Shown: positions 54,915 through 64,000 of the stretch, piece by piece | Layout of the letters: each line of letters begins with the position of its first letter | Numbering within the stretch: the stretch's first letter is position 1 | Assembly (NCBI GenBank): GCA_002323245.1 | Contig: DCPU01000001.1 | Coordinates: 1 to 64,000 of the forward strand | Length of the DNA: 64,000 nucleotides | Reading direction: 5' to 3' | From: Mariprofundus sp. UBA1536 | GTDB lineage: Bacteria > Pseudomonadota > Zetaproteobacteria > Mariprofundales > Mariprofundaceae | The notes under the pieces: model-generated | What the model saw: the letters and a program-made list of their open reading frames with translations, nothing else | Told to the model about the DNA's origin: nothing | The model's database searches: none | Made by a program: the position numbers and the translations under genes

Positions 54915-55508
54915 CTAAACTGTAACAAGCTGCTTATCATGCCATTTACTCAAGAGCAGCAAGCCCATGATTGCACCAAGTAGTGCAAAACCCATATCAG
55001 ATTGGGTATCCCAGATATACCCTTGCGTACCCAAAAATGCTTCTGCACCCTCACCTGTGGCCAATGCCACCCACCATTCGACCAGTTCGTAAAAAGCACT
55101 GAAGCCTAGGCAAAACATCACGATGAAGACATTACGCCACTCGGGGAATGGGATAATGCCTTTGCGGATAACGATTTCTCTAGCCACCATCACCGGCACA
55201 AAACCTTGCGCGAAGTGCCCTACTTTATCGTAATCATTTCTGCCCCAATCAAACATTTCGGAAAGCGTGTCGAACAGGGGCACTTCAGCATAAGTGTAGT
55301 GGCCGCCGACCATAAGTATGAGGCAATGGATAAGGATAAGTGTGTAGAACAATGGGGTGAGGCGAAAGGATTGGTAGGTGAATGCCAACACCACAAAAGC
55401 CACCAGCGCGGGCACAACTTCTAAAAACCAAGTAAAATAATCTTTGGGCGCAATCGCCGACCAGAGCAATACCGCAAAAAACACCAGCAACCACAACAAC
55501 TTACCCAT
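54915..55508 (-). CDS. YjdF/DUF2238-like inner-membrane protein
   Basis: The 197-residue protein has five or six hydrophobic helices (LLWLLVFFAVLLWSAIA first). The conserved core GRNDYDKVGHFAQGFVPVMV and the FYELVEWWVALATGEGAEAFLGTQGYIWDTQSDMGFA tail (split here) are typical of this family. The ATG at 55508 follows GGGGGAG. Its role is unknown. It is divergent from the VWA module with a 177-base gap. Confidence 0.82.
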   Translation of the reverse strand: MGKLLWLLVFFAVLLWSAIAPKDYFTWFLEVVPALVAFVVLAFTYQSFRLTPLFYTLILIHCLILMVGGHYTYAEVPLFDTLSEMFDWGRNDYDKVGHFAQGFVPVMVAREIVIRKGIIPFPEWRNVFIVMFCLGFSAFYELVEWWVALATGEGAEAFLGTQGYIWDTQSDMGFALLGAIMGLLLLSKWHDKQLVTV

Positions 55509-55685
55509 ACATCTCCCCCTCTCTGAAACCAACGCTGTGCGCTAATAGCACAGTGAAAATATCAATAATATTAGCAGCTTAAAACGTTTGTGATGCCGCT
55601 AACATATATGCCCAAATGCTCAGCAGACCTTGCAGCCAGACACCAGCAACACAGCTAGTGATCCAAGCTTAACAAGGAGAAGTAT

Positions 55686-57135
55686 ATGTCGTTTTCAGAA
55701 ATTTACTTACTATGGTCAGAAAGCGCCGCGATTTCAGCTGTTGTTTGGAGCGTAATAATCGTGGCCCTCGCATATCTTGCTAGAGAGCCTATGCATAAAA
55801 TGTTTGATGCTGTTTCTTCATTGGCAAGCGGCGCGTTTCAACAAGCGTCTGCTTCGCTGCAAGGGGTAGAGCAGCGTTTATCCGAGCGTAATACGGAAGT
55901 GTTGATTGCTGCTGGCCTTGAGGCTGCCGAACATGACATTGAGCGCGAATTTGAGCGCATCAATAAAATTGTCGAAAAAGATTTGGCGGAATACCCCAGC
56001 CTGCACCGCAAAATTAATGATGTGGTGACCAAGGTTGGCGAAGACTACCAAGCCAGCTCAGATGTGCCGCCTGAAGTGCCCGGTTGGGCAAAGGCTGTGG
56101 ATGCTGTGGCCAATATCTCAGCCACCAAGGGTGACCCTATGGTGGGTCATATTTTGGAAAGCATCCATGATTCGATGAATAAAAATCACCACAAAGCCCT
56201 TGAAACCTATCGCAAAGCCAGCCGCGAGCGTCATATGTTGCTCAAAAAAATGCTGCCCGCGTGGCGCGAAATGGACAACGACCTCAAACAAGTGGACCAA
56301 CATGTGAACGATTTGATGGAGCGCTCACGCGTGGTGGATCACCAAATGGAGCGTTATGAGCAAATTCTTAGCGAAAAAGATGCCACCAAAAAAAACGTTG
56401 TCATCATCATCGTTGACTCAGTTTTTTATTGCTGGCTTTGTGCTCGCCATCGCTGTTGGCGGCGCCATGATCAACTTCAACTTGATTGCCCGCCCCATGC
56501 AAGAAATGGTCGGCGGCAGCAGCATGATGATGGGTTATCGCGTGGCCAATATTGCAGCCTTGGTGATTATTTTGGTGGAAGTGGCGATGGGTCTTTTCTT
56601 GATGGAGAGCCTACGCATTACCCGCCTATTCCCTGTGATTGGTGCTATGAAAGATACCATGCGCATGAAAATGATTTGGATTACATTTGGTATTTTATTA
56701 ACCCTTGCCAGCGTGGAAGCAGGTCTTGCTTATATGCGTGAAGTATTGGCGCAAGATGATGCAGCACTGCGCGCTTCATTGCTTAACGGCGCAGCCACCA
56801 TGGGTGTATCCGAGCGCTGGATTACTACAGCCGCACAAATGGGTATGGGCTTTATTCTTCCCTTTGCTTTGGTGTTTGTTGCCATTCCGCTTGAATCCTT
56901 TATTCAAGCTTCGCGCACCGTCTTGGGCATTTTGGCTGTAGCTTCACTACGGGCATTGAGCTTCTTGTTCACAATGTTGGCCAATATGTCGGGCTACATT
57001 GGCCGCATGCTCACCAGCATCTACGACCTGCTCATTTTCCTTCCGCTGTGGATTGAACAAAAAATCCCGCAAAAAGACAGCAAAGGCAAAAAAGCTTTCC
57101 AACCATTACACACGCAAAATGTTAAGGAGGCCTAA
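55686..57135 (+). pseudogene. Membrane coiled-coil protein, frameshifted at A8
   Basis: Two overlapping frames make one natural protein of about 482 residues. The first, from ATG 55686, has one membrane segment (AVVWSVIIVALAYLA) and a long charged helical region, to SEKDATKK. The same frame then turns into implausible low-quality sequence. The second frame continues naturally with TLSSSSLTQFFIAGFVLAIAVGG, several membrane helices and ends HTQNVKEA. The switch occurs at A8 (56388-56395), and seven A would give a single frame. An alternative ATG at 56356 with GGAG upstream could start the second part separately. Neither part is recognisable; it is coupled to a VWA lipoprotein. Confidence 0.65.
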
Positions 57136-57136
57136 T

Positions 57137-57808
57137 ATGAACAATGCTATGAACAACCTGATGAAGAAAATGATGTTACCACTCACCATCACGCTGATTG
57201 CTGGCTGTAGCCAAGACGTGCCCATCAACACCACCAAAGGCGTGTATATGCTGCTTGATACATCCGGCACCTACACCGAAGAATTGGTGAAGGCACAAAA
57301 CATTATCAACTACACTTTGGCCAAATTAAACCCAGGCGACACCTTTGCCGTCGCCCGTGTGGATACAGCCAGCTTTAGTGAAAAGGACTTGATTGCCAAA
57401 GCAACCTTTGATGACAAACCCAGCACGGCCAACCGTCAAAAGCGTCAGTTTAAAGAAAAAATTGATACCTTTGTCAAAACGGTGAAACCCAGCTCTTTCA
57501 CTGATATCACAGGCGGCATTTTGCAAGGTGTGGAGTTCTTAAATGAGGCCAAAGTCGGCAAGAAAACCATACTTATCTTCTCTGATCTTAAAGAAGAACT
57601 CAAAAAGGGTTATGTGCGTGATATCGCCCTACAAATGCCCGATTACAATGTGGTGGCTTTGAATGTCACCAAACTTCGTTCCGACAACGTCGATCCGCGC
57701 GAGTACATGGACAGACTACAAATGTGGGAACAACGCGTAGAAGCTGGCGAAGGCCATTGGCGAGTAGTCAATGATATGGAACGCTTAGAAGCTGTGATCA
57801 CCAACTAA
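57137..57808 (+). CDS. VWA-domain lipoprotein
   Basis: The 223-residue protein has a lipobox-type LIAGCSQ after a short signal, then a von Willebrand A domain. The MIDAS-like metal site is complete: LLDTSGTYTEE (D-x-S-x-T), FTDITGGI (T) and IFSDLKEE (D). It should sit on the periplasmic side of a membrane and bind a partner through a metal. The ATG at 57137 has AAGGAGG six bases upstream. It follows the frameshifted membrane gene directly and ends at a terminator. Its partner is probably that membrane protein. Confidence 0.85.
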   Translation: MNNAMNNLMKKMMLPLTITLIAGCSQDVPINTTKGVYMLLDTSGTYTEELVKAQNIINYTLAKLNPGDTFAVARVDTASFSEKDLIAKATFDDKPSTANRQKRQFKEKIDTFVKTVKPSSFTDITGGILQGVEFLNEAKVGKKTILIFSDLKEELKKGYVRDIALQMPDYNVVALNVTKLRSDNVDPREYMDRLQMWEQRVEAGEGHWRVVNDMERLEAVITN

Positions 57809-57825
57809 GCTGACCCAAGTCAGTC

Positions 57826-57862
57826 AAAGGCCTGTGCTATTTAAAATAGCGCAGGGCTTTTT
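57826..57862 (+). terminator. Terminator after the VWA lipoprotein
   Basis: AAAGGCCTGTGCTATTT pairs with AAATAGCGCAGGGCTTT, allowing a few G-T pairs and mismatches, and ends in five T. It lies 18 bases after the stop codon and closes the module. Confidence 0.75.
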
Positions 57863-57932
57863 GATGGGGACTTGCCCTTCTGCGCTATTGTTTTCTGGTG
57901 TAAAATCAAAACTTTGCGTTTAATCTTTGCCC

Positions 57933-59555
57933 ATGACAGAAACAGAGCACCCACCCACAGCTGCAAGCAAGTCTTGTGACTTCCTCATCATCGGTAGCGG
58001 TGCTGCGGGATTGATGGCGGCCTACCGCTTGGCCAAGCAAGGTTCGGTATTGCTTATCAACAAAGCTGGCTTTCCCGATTCCAACACTTGGCAAGCCCAA
58101 GGCGGCATTGCCAGCGCTATGGATGATGAGTTTGATTCGACCAACTCGCATGCCGAAGACACCATTATCGCAGGTGCTGGGCTTTGTCATGAAGATGTGG
58201 TGCATGAAATCATTGATGCTGGCCGCGATATTGTGAATGAGCTGCTTACTATGGGCACACCCTTTGACCAAGAAAACGGTAAGATTCACCTCACCCGCGA
58301 GGGTGGCCATACCCATAGACGCATTGCCCATACCAAAGATTCTACAGGCAAGGCCATCGGCGAAACATTATTTAGCCATGTGCAAAACAACCCAAACATC
58401 ACCTGTTTATCTCATCATAATGTGGTTGATTTGATTACCAGCAAAAAGCTGGGCATCCACAAAGAACCCAACAGCTGCTTGGGTGCTTATATCCTCGACC
58501 CTGATGGCAATGTATTTACGGTCAGTGCCAAGCAAACCATTTTGGCCACAGGCGGCGTGGGTAAAGTCTATTTGTACACCTCCAATCCGCATGCAGCCAC
58601 GGGTGATGGCATTGCCATGGCCTGGCGGGCTGGCTGCAAAGTGATGAATCTGGAATTTATGCAGTTTCACCCTACGTGTTTGTTTAATCCCAGCGGATCC
58701 ACCATGTTACTTAGCGAAGCGCTGCGTGGCGAAGGGGCGTATTTGGTGGACAAAAACGAGCATCGTTTTGTCTTTGATTACAACGCTTTGGGCGAGCTTG
58801 CACCCCGTGATATTGTAGCCAGAGCCATCGACCATGAAATCAAAAAAACCGGTGAGGATTGTATGTTCCTAGATGCAAGGCATCTGGGCGAGGTAAAAAT
58901 TCAGCAACAATTCCCCAATATTTATGCCCGCCTGCTTGCTCTTGGCATTGATATGCTCAAACAAGCTGTGCCGATTGTTCCTGCTGCCCATTATATGTGC
59001 GGTGGTGTAGCCACCAAGGTGGATGGCAGCACTGACATTGCCCAATTGTTTGTCATTGGTGAATCCGCAGGCACGGGCTTGCATGGCGCCAATCGTTTGG
59101 CCAGCAACTCACTCCTCGAATGTTTGGTGATGGCAGACCGCTGCGCCAAAACTATAGCCAAACAAGAACAAACACCGTTCACTGTTGCCTTACCTGCTTG
59201 GGACAGCAGCGGTGTGGTGCCCGAACAAGAACGCGTACAAATCAAACACAACTGGGATGAAGTGCGCGCTACCATGTCGCATTATGTTGGCATTGTACGT
59301 ACATCCGAGCGCCTACGCAGAGCTCGCCGTCGCATCAATTTAATTCAAGAAGAAATCGCTGCCTACTACTGGCAGCATCCACTGAGCCGTAATTTATTGG
59401 AATTGCGTAATTTGGCCTTGCTCGCCGAATTGATGATTCGTAGCGCCCAACAACGCCATGAATCTCGTGGCCTACATTTCACCACCGACTATCCGCACAC
59501 ATCAGCCAAAGCCAAAGACACCATACTTACCCCACTTGGAGATGCTGAAATATGA
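57933..59555 (+). CDS. nadB: L-aspartate oxidase
   Basis: The 540-residue FAD enzyme makes iminoaspartate for NAD synthesis. The N-terminal IIGSGAAGLMAAYRLAK binds FAD, and GGIASAMDDE, EFMQFHPTCLF and AAHYMCGGVATKVDG are family blocks. I chose ATG 57933; a TTG six bases earlier is possible. The gene overlaps glnD by four bases (ATGA). Confidence 0.95.
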   Translation: MTETEHPPTAASKSCDFLIIGSGAAGLMAAYRLAKQGSVLLINKAGFPDSNTWQAQGGIASAMDDEFDSTNSHAEDTIIAGAGLCHEDVVHEIIDAGRDIVNELLTMGTPFDQENGKIHLTREGGHTHRRIAHTKDSTGKAIGETLFSHVQNNPNITCLSHHNVVDLITSKKLGIHKEPNSCLGAYILDPDGNVFTVSAKQTILATGGVGKVYLYTSNPHAATGDGIAMAWRAGCKVMNLEFMQFHPTCLFNPSGSTMLLSEALRGEGAYLVDKNEHRFVFDYNALGELAPRDIVARAIDHEIKKTGEDCMFLDARHLGEVKIQQQFPNIYARLLALGIDMLKQAVPIVPAAHYMCGGVATKVDGSTDIAQLFVIGESAGTGLHGANRLASNSLLECLVMADRCAKTIAKQEQTPFTVALPAWDSSGVVPEQERVQIKHNWDEVRATMSHYVGIVRTSERLRRARRRINLIQEEIAAYYWQHPLSRNLLELRNLALLAELMIRSAQQRHESRGLHFTTDYPHTSAKAKDTILTPLGDAEI

Positions 59556-62164
59556 ATGAACAACAAACTTTGGCGGCCGAGGGCAAAAGCCAACTCAAAT
59601 CACTACACCTGAACATCAAAGAAGCATTTGCTGCTGGCGAAGATGGCCATGCGATGATGCATGCCCTGTCACAAGGTGTGGACACGCTGATTGTAATATT
59701 ATGGCAAAGGGTTGCCCCAGAAACATGCAAGCATATCGATTTGGTCGCAGTTGGTGGTTATGGCCGCGGCGAGCTTGCCCCGCAATCCGATTGGGACTTA
59801 TGGTTTTTAATCCCTGAAGAAACCACAGCGCAAATGAATGATGATATTCAGAAGCTGCTTTATGTGCTTTGGGACATGAATGCCAAGATTGGCCATGCTG
59901 TACGCACAGTCAAAGACACCATTCTGCACCTGAAAGAAGATTGGCAATCGGCAACTGCAGCCATGGAATCACGGCTATTAAGTGGTAAAGGTGAGATTTA
60001 CGCCGAACTTAAAAGCAAAAGCACCACCTTTTTGGCACGCAGAAAACGCAAATTTGTTGAAGCCAAACTGTTAGAGCACAAAAACCGTCACCAACATACG
60101 GGAGATAGTGCATTTATCATGGAGCCCGACATCAAAGAGTGCAAAGGCGGTTTGCGTGATGTGCAATCGGTGTTTTGGATTACCAAGGTGTGGTATGGTG
60201 TAGAGCACGCCGACAACTTGGTACAACACGGTTTTATTTCGGCGCGTGAAATGGCCGATTTGATTGCTGCCCAAGATTTTTTGTGGCGCTGCCGGGTAGG
60301 CATTCACTTACTCAACCAACGCCCCAGCGATCGATTATCCTTTGAAATGCAGGCGCAACTTGCTGAAGCCATGGGTTATCAAGCCATCAAACATCGCCCT
60401 GCTGTTGATGCCTTAATGAAAGATTACTTTCGTAATGCCGGCATTATCGCCCGCGTGTCGGGGTTGGTGCTGCAAGATTTGGACGAACAACTGCACCCCA
60501 AACTTTGGCAAATCACGCGCACGGTTGACGATAACTTCACGCTCAAGGGCAACAGCGTGGGTTTGGCCAACCCGGCTATTTTCCAACAAGACCCATTAAA
60601 TTTGTTGCGCGTATTCCATTTTGCTCAGCAAGACCATCGCAGACTAAGCAGCGCCACCTTGCGGCAAGTACGCGAGGATAGCCGACTCATCGATGCCGAA
60701 TTTTGTGCCAACCCCGAAGCACACGCCTTGTTTTTGCGCATCCTTCGTCATCCACGAAATGTAGCATGGGCGCTTAAGGAAATGAATGATACTGCCGTAC
60801 TCGGCCGCTTTATCCCCGCTTTTGGCGAAATCGTCGGGCTTGGTCAATTCAACCAATACCATACCTATACTGTGGATGAGCACACCATTCGCGCTGTGGG
60901 CGAAGCACGCAACATGAAACACGGCGACAGGGTAAAGCGTTTGCCGCTTGCCTTGGAAGCATTCCAACGCCTCAAGCGCCCTGAGCTGCTGTATCTGGCA
61001 CTAATTTTTCATGATATTGCCAAAGGTATGGCAGGCGATCATTCGGTGAATGGTGAAAACATGGCCCGCGATTTTTGTTTAACACTGGGCTTAAACGACG
61101 AAGATGCCGAGTTGGTTGCTTGGCTGGTGCGCCAACATCTGCACATGGCGGTCACCTCGCAACGCTTTGATTTGTCTGACCCTGAAGTGATTCGTGTGTT
61201 TGCTGAAAGTGTTGGCAGCGCCGAGCGTTTGAATTATTTACTTTGTTTAACTGTCTCCGACATTGCAGCTGTTGGCCCCAATGTCTGGAATGATTGGAAA
61301 GGCTCATTGCTTAGCCAACTTTATCATGCCAGCAAACAGATGTTTGCCAACAAATCCATCAACCCTGAAATTTTTGAGAGCCAGCGCCTCGCGCGCATTG
61401 AAAGCACCGCGAAAATTTCAAGCAATGCCAAAGCCATTACCCAGCTGCTCAATCCTTGGCCGCAACGATGCATTGCCCAATTCCCTCCAAATCAATTGCT
61501 GCCCATCGCCGAAATGCTGTTTCAATCGGGTTTTATGCAGCATAAAACCGATATGAGTGTGGGTTTTCATATCGACCATGAGCGCTGTGACACCATGTTG
61601 ATTGTTGGTGCTAATGAGCAAAAAGGTTTGTTTGCCAAACTCACAGCTGTGATTGCCGCAGGGCAAATCAATGTGATTGCTGCCTATGCGTTTGAATTGG
61701 GCAACGGCAAAATCCTTGATGTGTTTCATGTGCAAGATCGCCAAGGTAAACCTTTGATGGTGGAAGATGATTTAAGACGCATCACCAGCCGCATCGAAAA
61801 TATGCTGCGCTCAGAAAGCCAGCTTTCACCACCTAAAGTTGCGAAAATCAGACAACATATTTTGATGGGTCGCGTGGAAGTGCGCGTGCGCCCATTGCCT
61901 TTGGCCTCAACCAAGCAAACAGCTATTGAAGTCACCGCTGCCGACAGGGTTGGTTTACTCGCGCAATTGGCATATGCCATTACCAACGCTGGCTTTGATT
62001 TGCGCGGTGCTGCCATTTCGACCTTTGGTGAACGCGTTGTCGATGTATTTTTTATTCAATGCGAAGGCAAATTACTAAATGATGCGCAAATCGCGACCTT
62101 GAGCGCGGAACTAAAAAACATAGCTACGCTCAAGAGTAAATCACCTGAAGAAGCGACAGTTTAA
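59552..62164 (+). CDS. glnD: Bifunctional uridylyltransferase/uridylyl-removing enzyme GlnD
   Basis: The 870-residue enzyme uridylylates PII proteins at low glutamine and reverses this at high glutamine. The nucleotidyltransferase site has AVGGYGRGELAPQSDWDLWF, followed by the central HD domain (FHDIAKGMAGDHSVNGE) and two C-terminal ACT domains (about 690 and 800). All parts are present. It overlaps nadB, and is convergent with yraN 14 bases away. No glnB is in the window. Confidence 0.96.
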   Translation: MNEQQTLAAEGKSQLKSLHLNIKEAFAAGEDGHAMMHALSQGVDTLIVILWQRVAPETCKHIDLVAVGGYGRGELAPQSDWDLWFLIPEETTAQMNDDIQKLLYVLWDMNAKIGHAVRTVKDTILHLKEDWQSATAAMESRLLSGKGEIYAELKSKSTTFLARRKRKFVEAKLLEHKNRHQHTGDSAFIMEPDIKECKGGLRDVQSVFWITKVWYGVEHADNLVQHGFISAREMADLIAAQDFLWRCRVGIHLLNQRPSDRLSFEMQAQLAEAMGYQAIKHRPAVDALMKDYFRNAGIIARVSGLVLQDLDEQLHPKLWQITRTVDDNFTLKGNSVGLANPAIFQQDPLNLLRVFHFAQQDHRRLSSATLRQVREDSRLIDAEFCANPEAHALFLRILRHPRNVAWALKEMNDTAVLGRFIPAFGEIVGLGQFNQYHTYTVDEHTIRAVGEARNMKHGDRVKRLPLALEAFQRLKRPELLYLALIFHDIAKGMAGDHSVNGENMARDFCLTLGLNDEDAELVAWLVRQHLHMAVTSQRFDLSDPEVIRVFAESVGSAERLNYLLCLTVSDIAAVGPNVWNDWKGSLLSQLYHASKQMFANKSINPEIFESQRLARIESTAKISSNAKAITQLLNPWPQRCIAQFPPNQLLPIAEMLFQSGFMQHKTDMSVGFHIDHERCDTMLIVGANEQKGLFAKLTAVIAAGQINVIAAYAFELGNGKILDVFHVQDRQGKPLMVEDDLRRITSRIENMLRSESQLSPPKVAKIRQHILMGRVEVRVRPLPLASTKQTAIEVTAADRVGLLAQLAYAITNAGFDLRGAAISTFGERVVDVFFIQCEGKLLNDAQIATLSAELKNIATLKSKSPEEATV

Positions 62165-62178
62165 GATTAACGCATCAC

Positions 62179-62541
62179 TTACGGCAAACGAAATGCATCT
62201 TTGATATGCTCAATCATGGGCGGCAAGATGAACAATGTTTTTGGTGAAACAATCATCACATCAAACCGGCATTGAAAATCTTGGTAATCGGGATGTTTGC
62301 TCAACCATACCTTGGCCGCTGAAATTAAACGCTGACATTTATCATCATGCATCGCTTCCAAACTGGATTCATAACGCTGATGCCCTTTGACTTCAACAAA
62401 AGCGAGGATGTCATCTTTGCTGGCCACAATATCAAGCTCACCTTTGCCTAATCTGGCATTACGATCGAGAATATCATACCCCAACATCTTTAAATGGCGC
62501 TCAGCTGCAATTTCTGCCTTATTGCCCTTACGGGTACTCAT
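62179..62541 (-). CDS. yraN: YraN family (UPF0102) nuclease-like protein
   Basis: The 120-residue protein has the endonuclease-like fold GNKAEIAAERHLKMLGYDIL, GELDIVASKDDILAFVEVKG (the acidic metal-site pattern) and a VWLSKHPDYQDFQCRFDV tail. The precise role is unknown. It overlaps rsmI by four bases and faces the lpoA-like gene, the same rsmI-lpoA-yraN neighbourhood as in E. coli. Confidence 0.93.
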   Translation of the reverse strand: MSTRKGNKAEIAAERHLKMLGYDILDRNARLGKGELDIVASKDDILAFVEVKGHQRYESSLEAMHDDKCQRLISAAKVWLSKHPDYQDFQCRFDVMIVSPKTLFILPPMIEHIKDAFRLP

Positions 62542-63419
62542 GCTTGATTGTCCTTATCGTTTTCATGTCCATGCAAAAGGCCATACACCCTTGAGCGGGT
62601 GACACCAAGCTCCTTGGCAATCTGTTTGGCCAAATAAGAGGCTGACACCGAAGTATCGGCTGCGGCACGGCTTTGCAGCATGTTGAGAATATAGGCATCA
62701 TCAACTTCCACGCTTTCTCCAGCACCAATCATCACCACCATTTCCCCACGTCCAGCATGTTCTTCAAAATGCTGCACAACACTATCAATACTGCCTGAGA
62801 TAAACTCTTCATGCATTTTGGTGAGCTCTCTTCCCACACAGCATGGGCGGCTGCCCATTTGCGGCAAAGCTTGCAGGGCTTGTAGGGTTTTGAGCACACG
62901 TTTTGGTGATTCTAAAAACACTTGGGTGTGTTTTGAAAATTGGATAATTTCGCAAATTTCAGTTCTGGCTTTGCCCTTTCGCGGCAAAAAACCCAAATAG
63001 GTGAAGGTATCTGTAGGCAAGCCCGAAGCTGCCAAAGCTGCAATAGGGCTGCATGCGCCAGGAATCGTGACCACATCAAAGCCAGCTTCGCGTAACATAT
63101 GCACCACATGATAACCGGGATCATTAATCAAGGGCGTACCCGCATCTGAAATGAGGGCAACATCTTTGCCCTCTTCCAGCAAGCCCATGATTTGTTTACC
63201 CGCTTTGCTTTCATTGTGGTCGTGGCAGGGCATCATTTTTGTGGTGATATTGTAGTAATCGAGCAGTTTTCTACTGGTGCGGGTATCTTCAGCTGCAATC
63301 ACATCCACAACTTTGAGCGTTTCTACAGCGCGAAACGTCATATCTTGAAGATTACCAATGGGTGTTGCCACGATGAAAAGTTTACCGAATTGTTGTTTGT
63401 GATTAGTTTGCGATTCCAT
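62538..63419 (-). CDS. rsmI: 16S rRNA 2'-O-ribose C1402 methyltransferase RsmI
   Basis: The 293-residue enzyme methylates the ribose of C1402 in the 16S decoding centre. LFIVATPIGNLQDMTFRAVE, IAAEDTRTSRKLLDYY, LISDAGTPLINDPG and VTIPGACSPIAALAASGLP are the tetrapyrrole-methylase-type blocks. It has a C-terminal extension with a helical DNA-binding-like ASYLAKQIAKELGVTRSRVY. The ATG nearly coincides with the divergent lpoA-like ATG (63418). Confidence 0.95.
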   Translation of the reverse strand: MESQTNHKQQFGKLFIVATPIGNLQDMTFRAVETLKVVDVIAAEDTRTSRKLLDYYNITTKMMPCHDHNESKAGKQIMGLLEEGKDVALISDAGTPLINDPGYHVVHMLREAGFDVVTIPGACSPIAALAASGLPTDTFTYLGFLPRKGKARTEICEIIQFSKHTQVFLESPKRVLKTLQALQALPQMGSRPCCVGRELTKMHEEFISGSIDSVVQHFEEHAGRGEMVVMIGAGESVEVDDAYILNMLQSRAAADTSVSASYLAKQIAKELGVTRSRVYGLLHGHENDKDNQA

Positions 63420-64000
63420 GATGAAGTCAGCTTATACACATTCAATCCGCACTGCAATTACGCTAAGTATCGCCTTCAGTTTCTTGCTGATTTCAGGTTG
63501 CTCTGGCGGACAAAAACAAAGCACCATTCATATGCAGCAACAAAGCGAAGCTGATGCAAAAGCCGCTGAAGAAGCCAAGGTTTTGCAGGCCCAAGTGGAT
63601 GAGCAGCAATTGGTCATTGATGCCCTTGTGAGCGAAGCACACACAGAAAACCCCTATACTTTCGCTTTGGAAGAATTGTTACTTTTGAGTCAAAACCCAG
63701 ATATTCCCATGCAAAGCCAAGGTAGAGCTGCGCTTGAATATGCTGAACTCTTATTTGAATTTGAACATCCCGATGCCTTGGGCATATGCCAAGATATGTT
63801 ACAAATTTGGACGAAACACCCCTACAGTACTCACACCCGCGTCATCCTTGCCGAAGCCATGATTCGTAATGAAAAGCATGATGATGCTGTGCTCACACTC
63901 ACACAAGCCTTGCAACAACCCTCCGACCCCTACACCTTGGCGCGCATCATCGCCGATGCCACGCCGCTACTCGATGAAGTCGCAGAACACACCAGCGTCA
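63418..64000 (+). CDS. LpoA-like outer-membrane lipoprotein, N-terminal part (cut by window edge)
   Basis: The frame from ATG 63418 (or ATG 63421) is open to the window end. It gives a lipoprotein signal ending LLISGCSGG, then an acidic helical TPR-like region (KAAEEAKVLQAQVDEQQL and LEYAELLFEFEHPDALGI). In proteobacteria, rsmI is divergent from lpoA, the activator of penicillin-binding protein PBP1a, and yraN follows, so position supports LpoA. The visible N-terminus does not prove it, as the receptor-like C-domain lies outside the window. Confidence 0.7.
   Translation, partial: MMKSAYTHSIRTAITLSIAFSFLLISGCSGGQKQSTIHMQQQSEADAKAAEEAKVLQAQVDEQQLVIDALVSEAHTENPYTFALEELLLLSQNPDIPMQSQGRAALEYAELLFEFEHPDALGICQDMLQIWTKHPYSTHTRVILAEAMIRNEKHDDAVLTLTQALQQPSDPYTLARIIADATPLLDEVAEHTSV

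Noticed and set aside
56396..56741. Frame continuing past the A8 tract as the end of the 55686 gene
   Set aside because: The residues turn to cysteine/arginine/histidine-rich nonsense, while the other frame gives clear membrane helices.

Overview
The window reads as a chromosome segment of a Gram-negative proteobacterium with moderate GC. It carries LPS heptose genes (gmhA, an HldE nucleotidyltransferase domain, waaF), many lipoproteins, a petABC cytochrome bc1 complex, Do-family protease and RseC, and the rsmI / lpoA-like / yraN neighbourhood typical of proteobacteria. The combination of bc1, ornithine-lipid synthesis and gene style would fit a Zetaproteobacterium (Mariprofundus-like), but that is inference and no 16S gene is present. 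Most of the sequence is core metabolism with short intergenic gaps. No gene-free stretch exceeds 300 bases, and I saw no tRNA, rRNA or CRISPR array.

Layout. 1-2172: an IS4-type transposase remnant and an AT-rich two-gene cassette (AAA ATPase plus a small TOPRIM-like protein) that looks like a defence module. 2230-10152: ettA, a double cyclic-nucleotide-binding protein, xerD, a Na+/H+ antiporter and the rpsO-pnp pair. 10359-14277: a bifunctional ornithine-lipid synthase (OlsF type), a CZB zinc-binding protein and pyruvate kinase. 14372-17734: an inserted segment carrying a secreted HYR-repeat protein and a secreted serine hydrolase broken at a homopolymer; it is flanked by a duplicated 3' end of hisF. 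17597-21016: hisF-hisA, lipB and heptose genes with an unannotated 42-residue membrane protein between them. 21047-30744: radical SAM protein, hybrid histidine kinase, dapF-queF-dapE, an isocitrate dehydrogenase fused to a zinc-ribbon tail, a lipoprotein and aspS. 31008-36302: unknown secreted proteins, rnd, an unknown gene, an amber-interrupted pseudogene, and two toxin-antitoxin pairs around xthA. 36306-40802: mutM, uvrC, pgi. 40815-45886: waaF, methyltransferase, petABC, rpe. 46049-53604: rpsT, then two minus-strand operons (degQ-glutaredoxin-tlpA-ligA and serB-def-fmt-rseC). 53744-64000: an orphan oligopeptide permease, a YjdF-like protein, a membrane/VWA lipoprotein module with a frameshift, nadB-glnD, yraN-rsmI and a partial LpoA-like lipoprotein.

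Genes work in visible sets: petABC form the bc1 complex; dapF and dapE supply meso-diaminopimelate; gmhA, the HldE domain and waaF make and transfer heptose; xthA, mutM and uvrC are DNA repair; serB-def-fmt-rseC and degQ-ligA are tightly coupled by 4-base overlaps. The most interesting material is accessory: the hisF-flanked island, the ATPase/TOPRIM-like pair, the ICD-zinc-ribbon fusion, the VWA module, and three homopolymer tracts (T8, G11, A8) at positions that control reading frame or translation.
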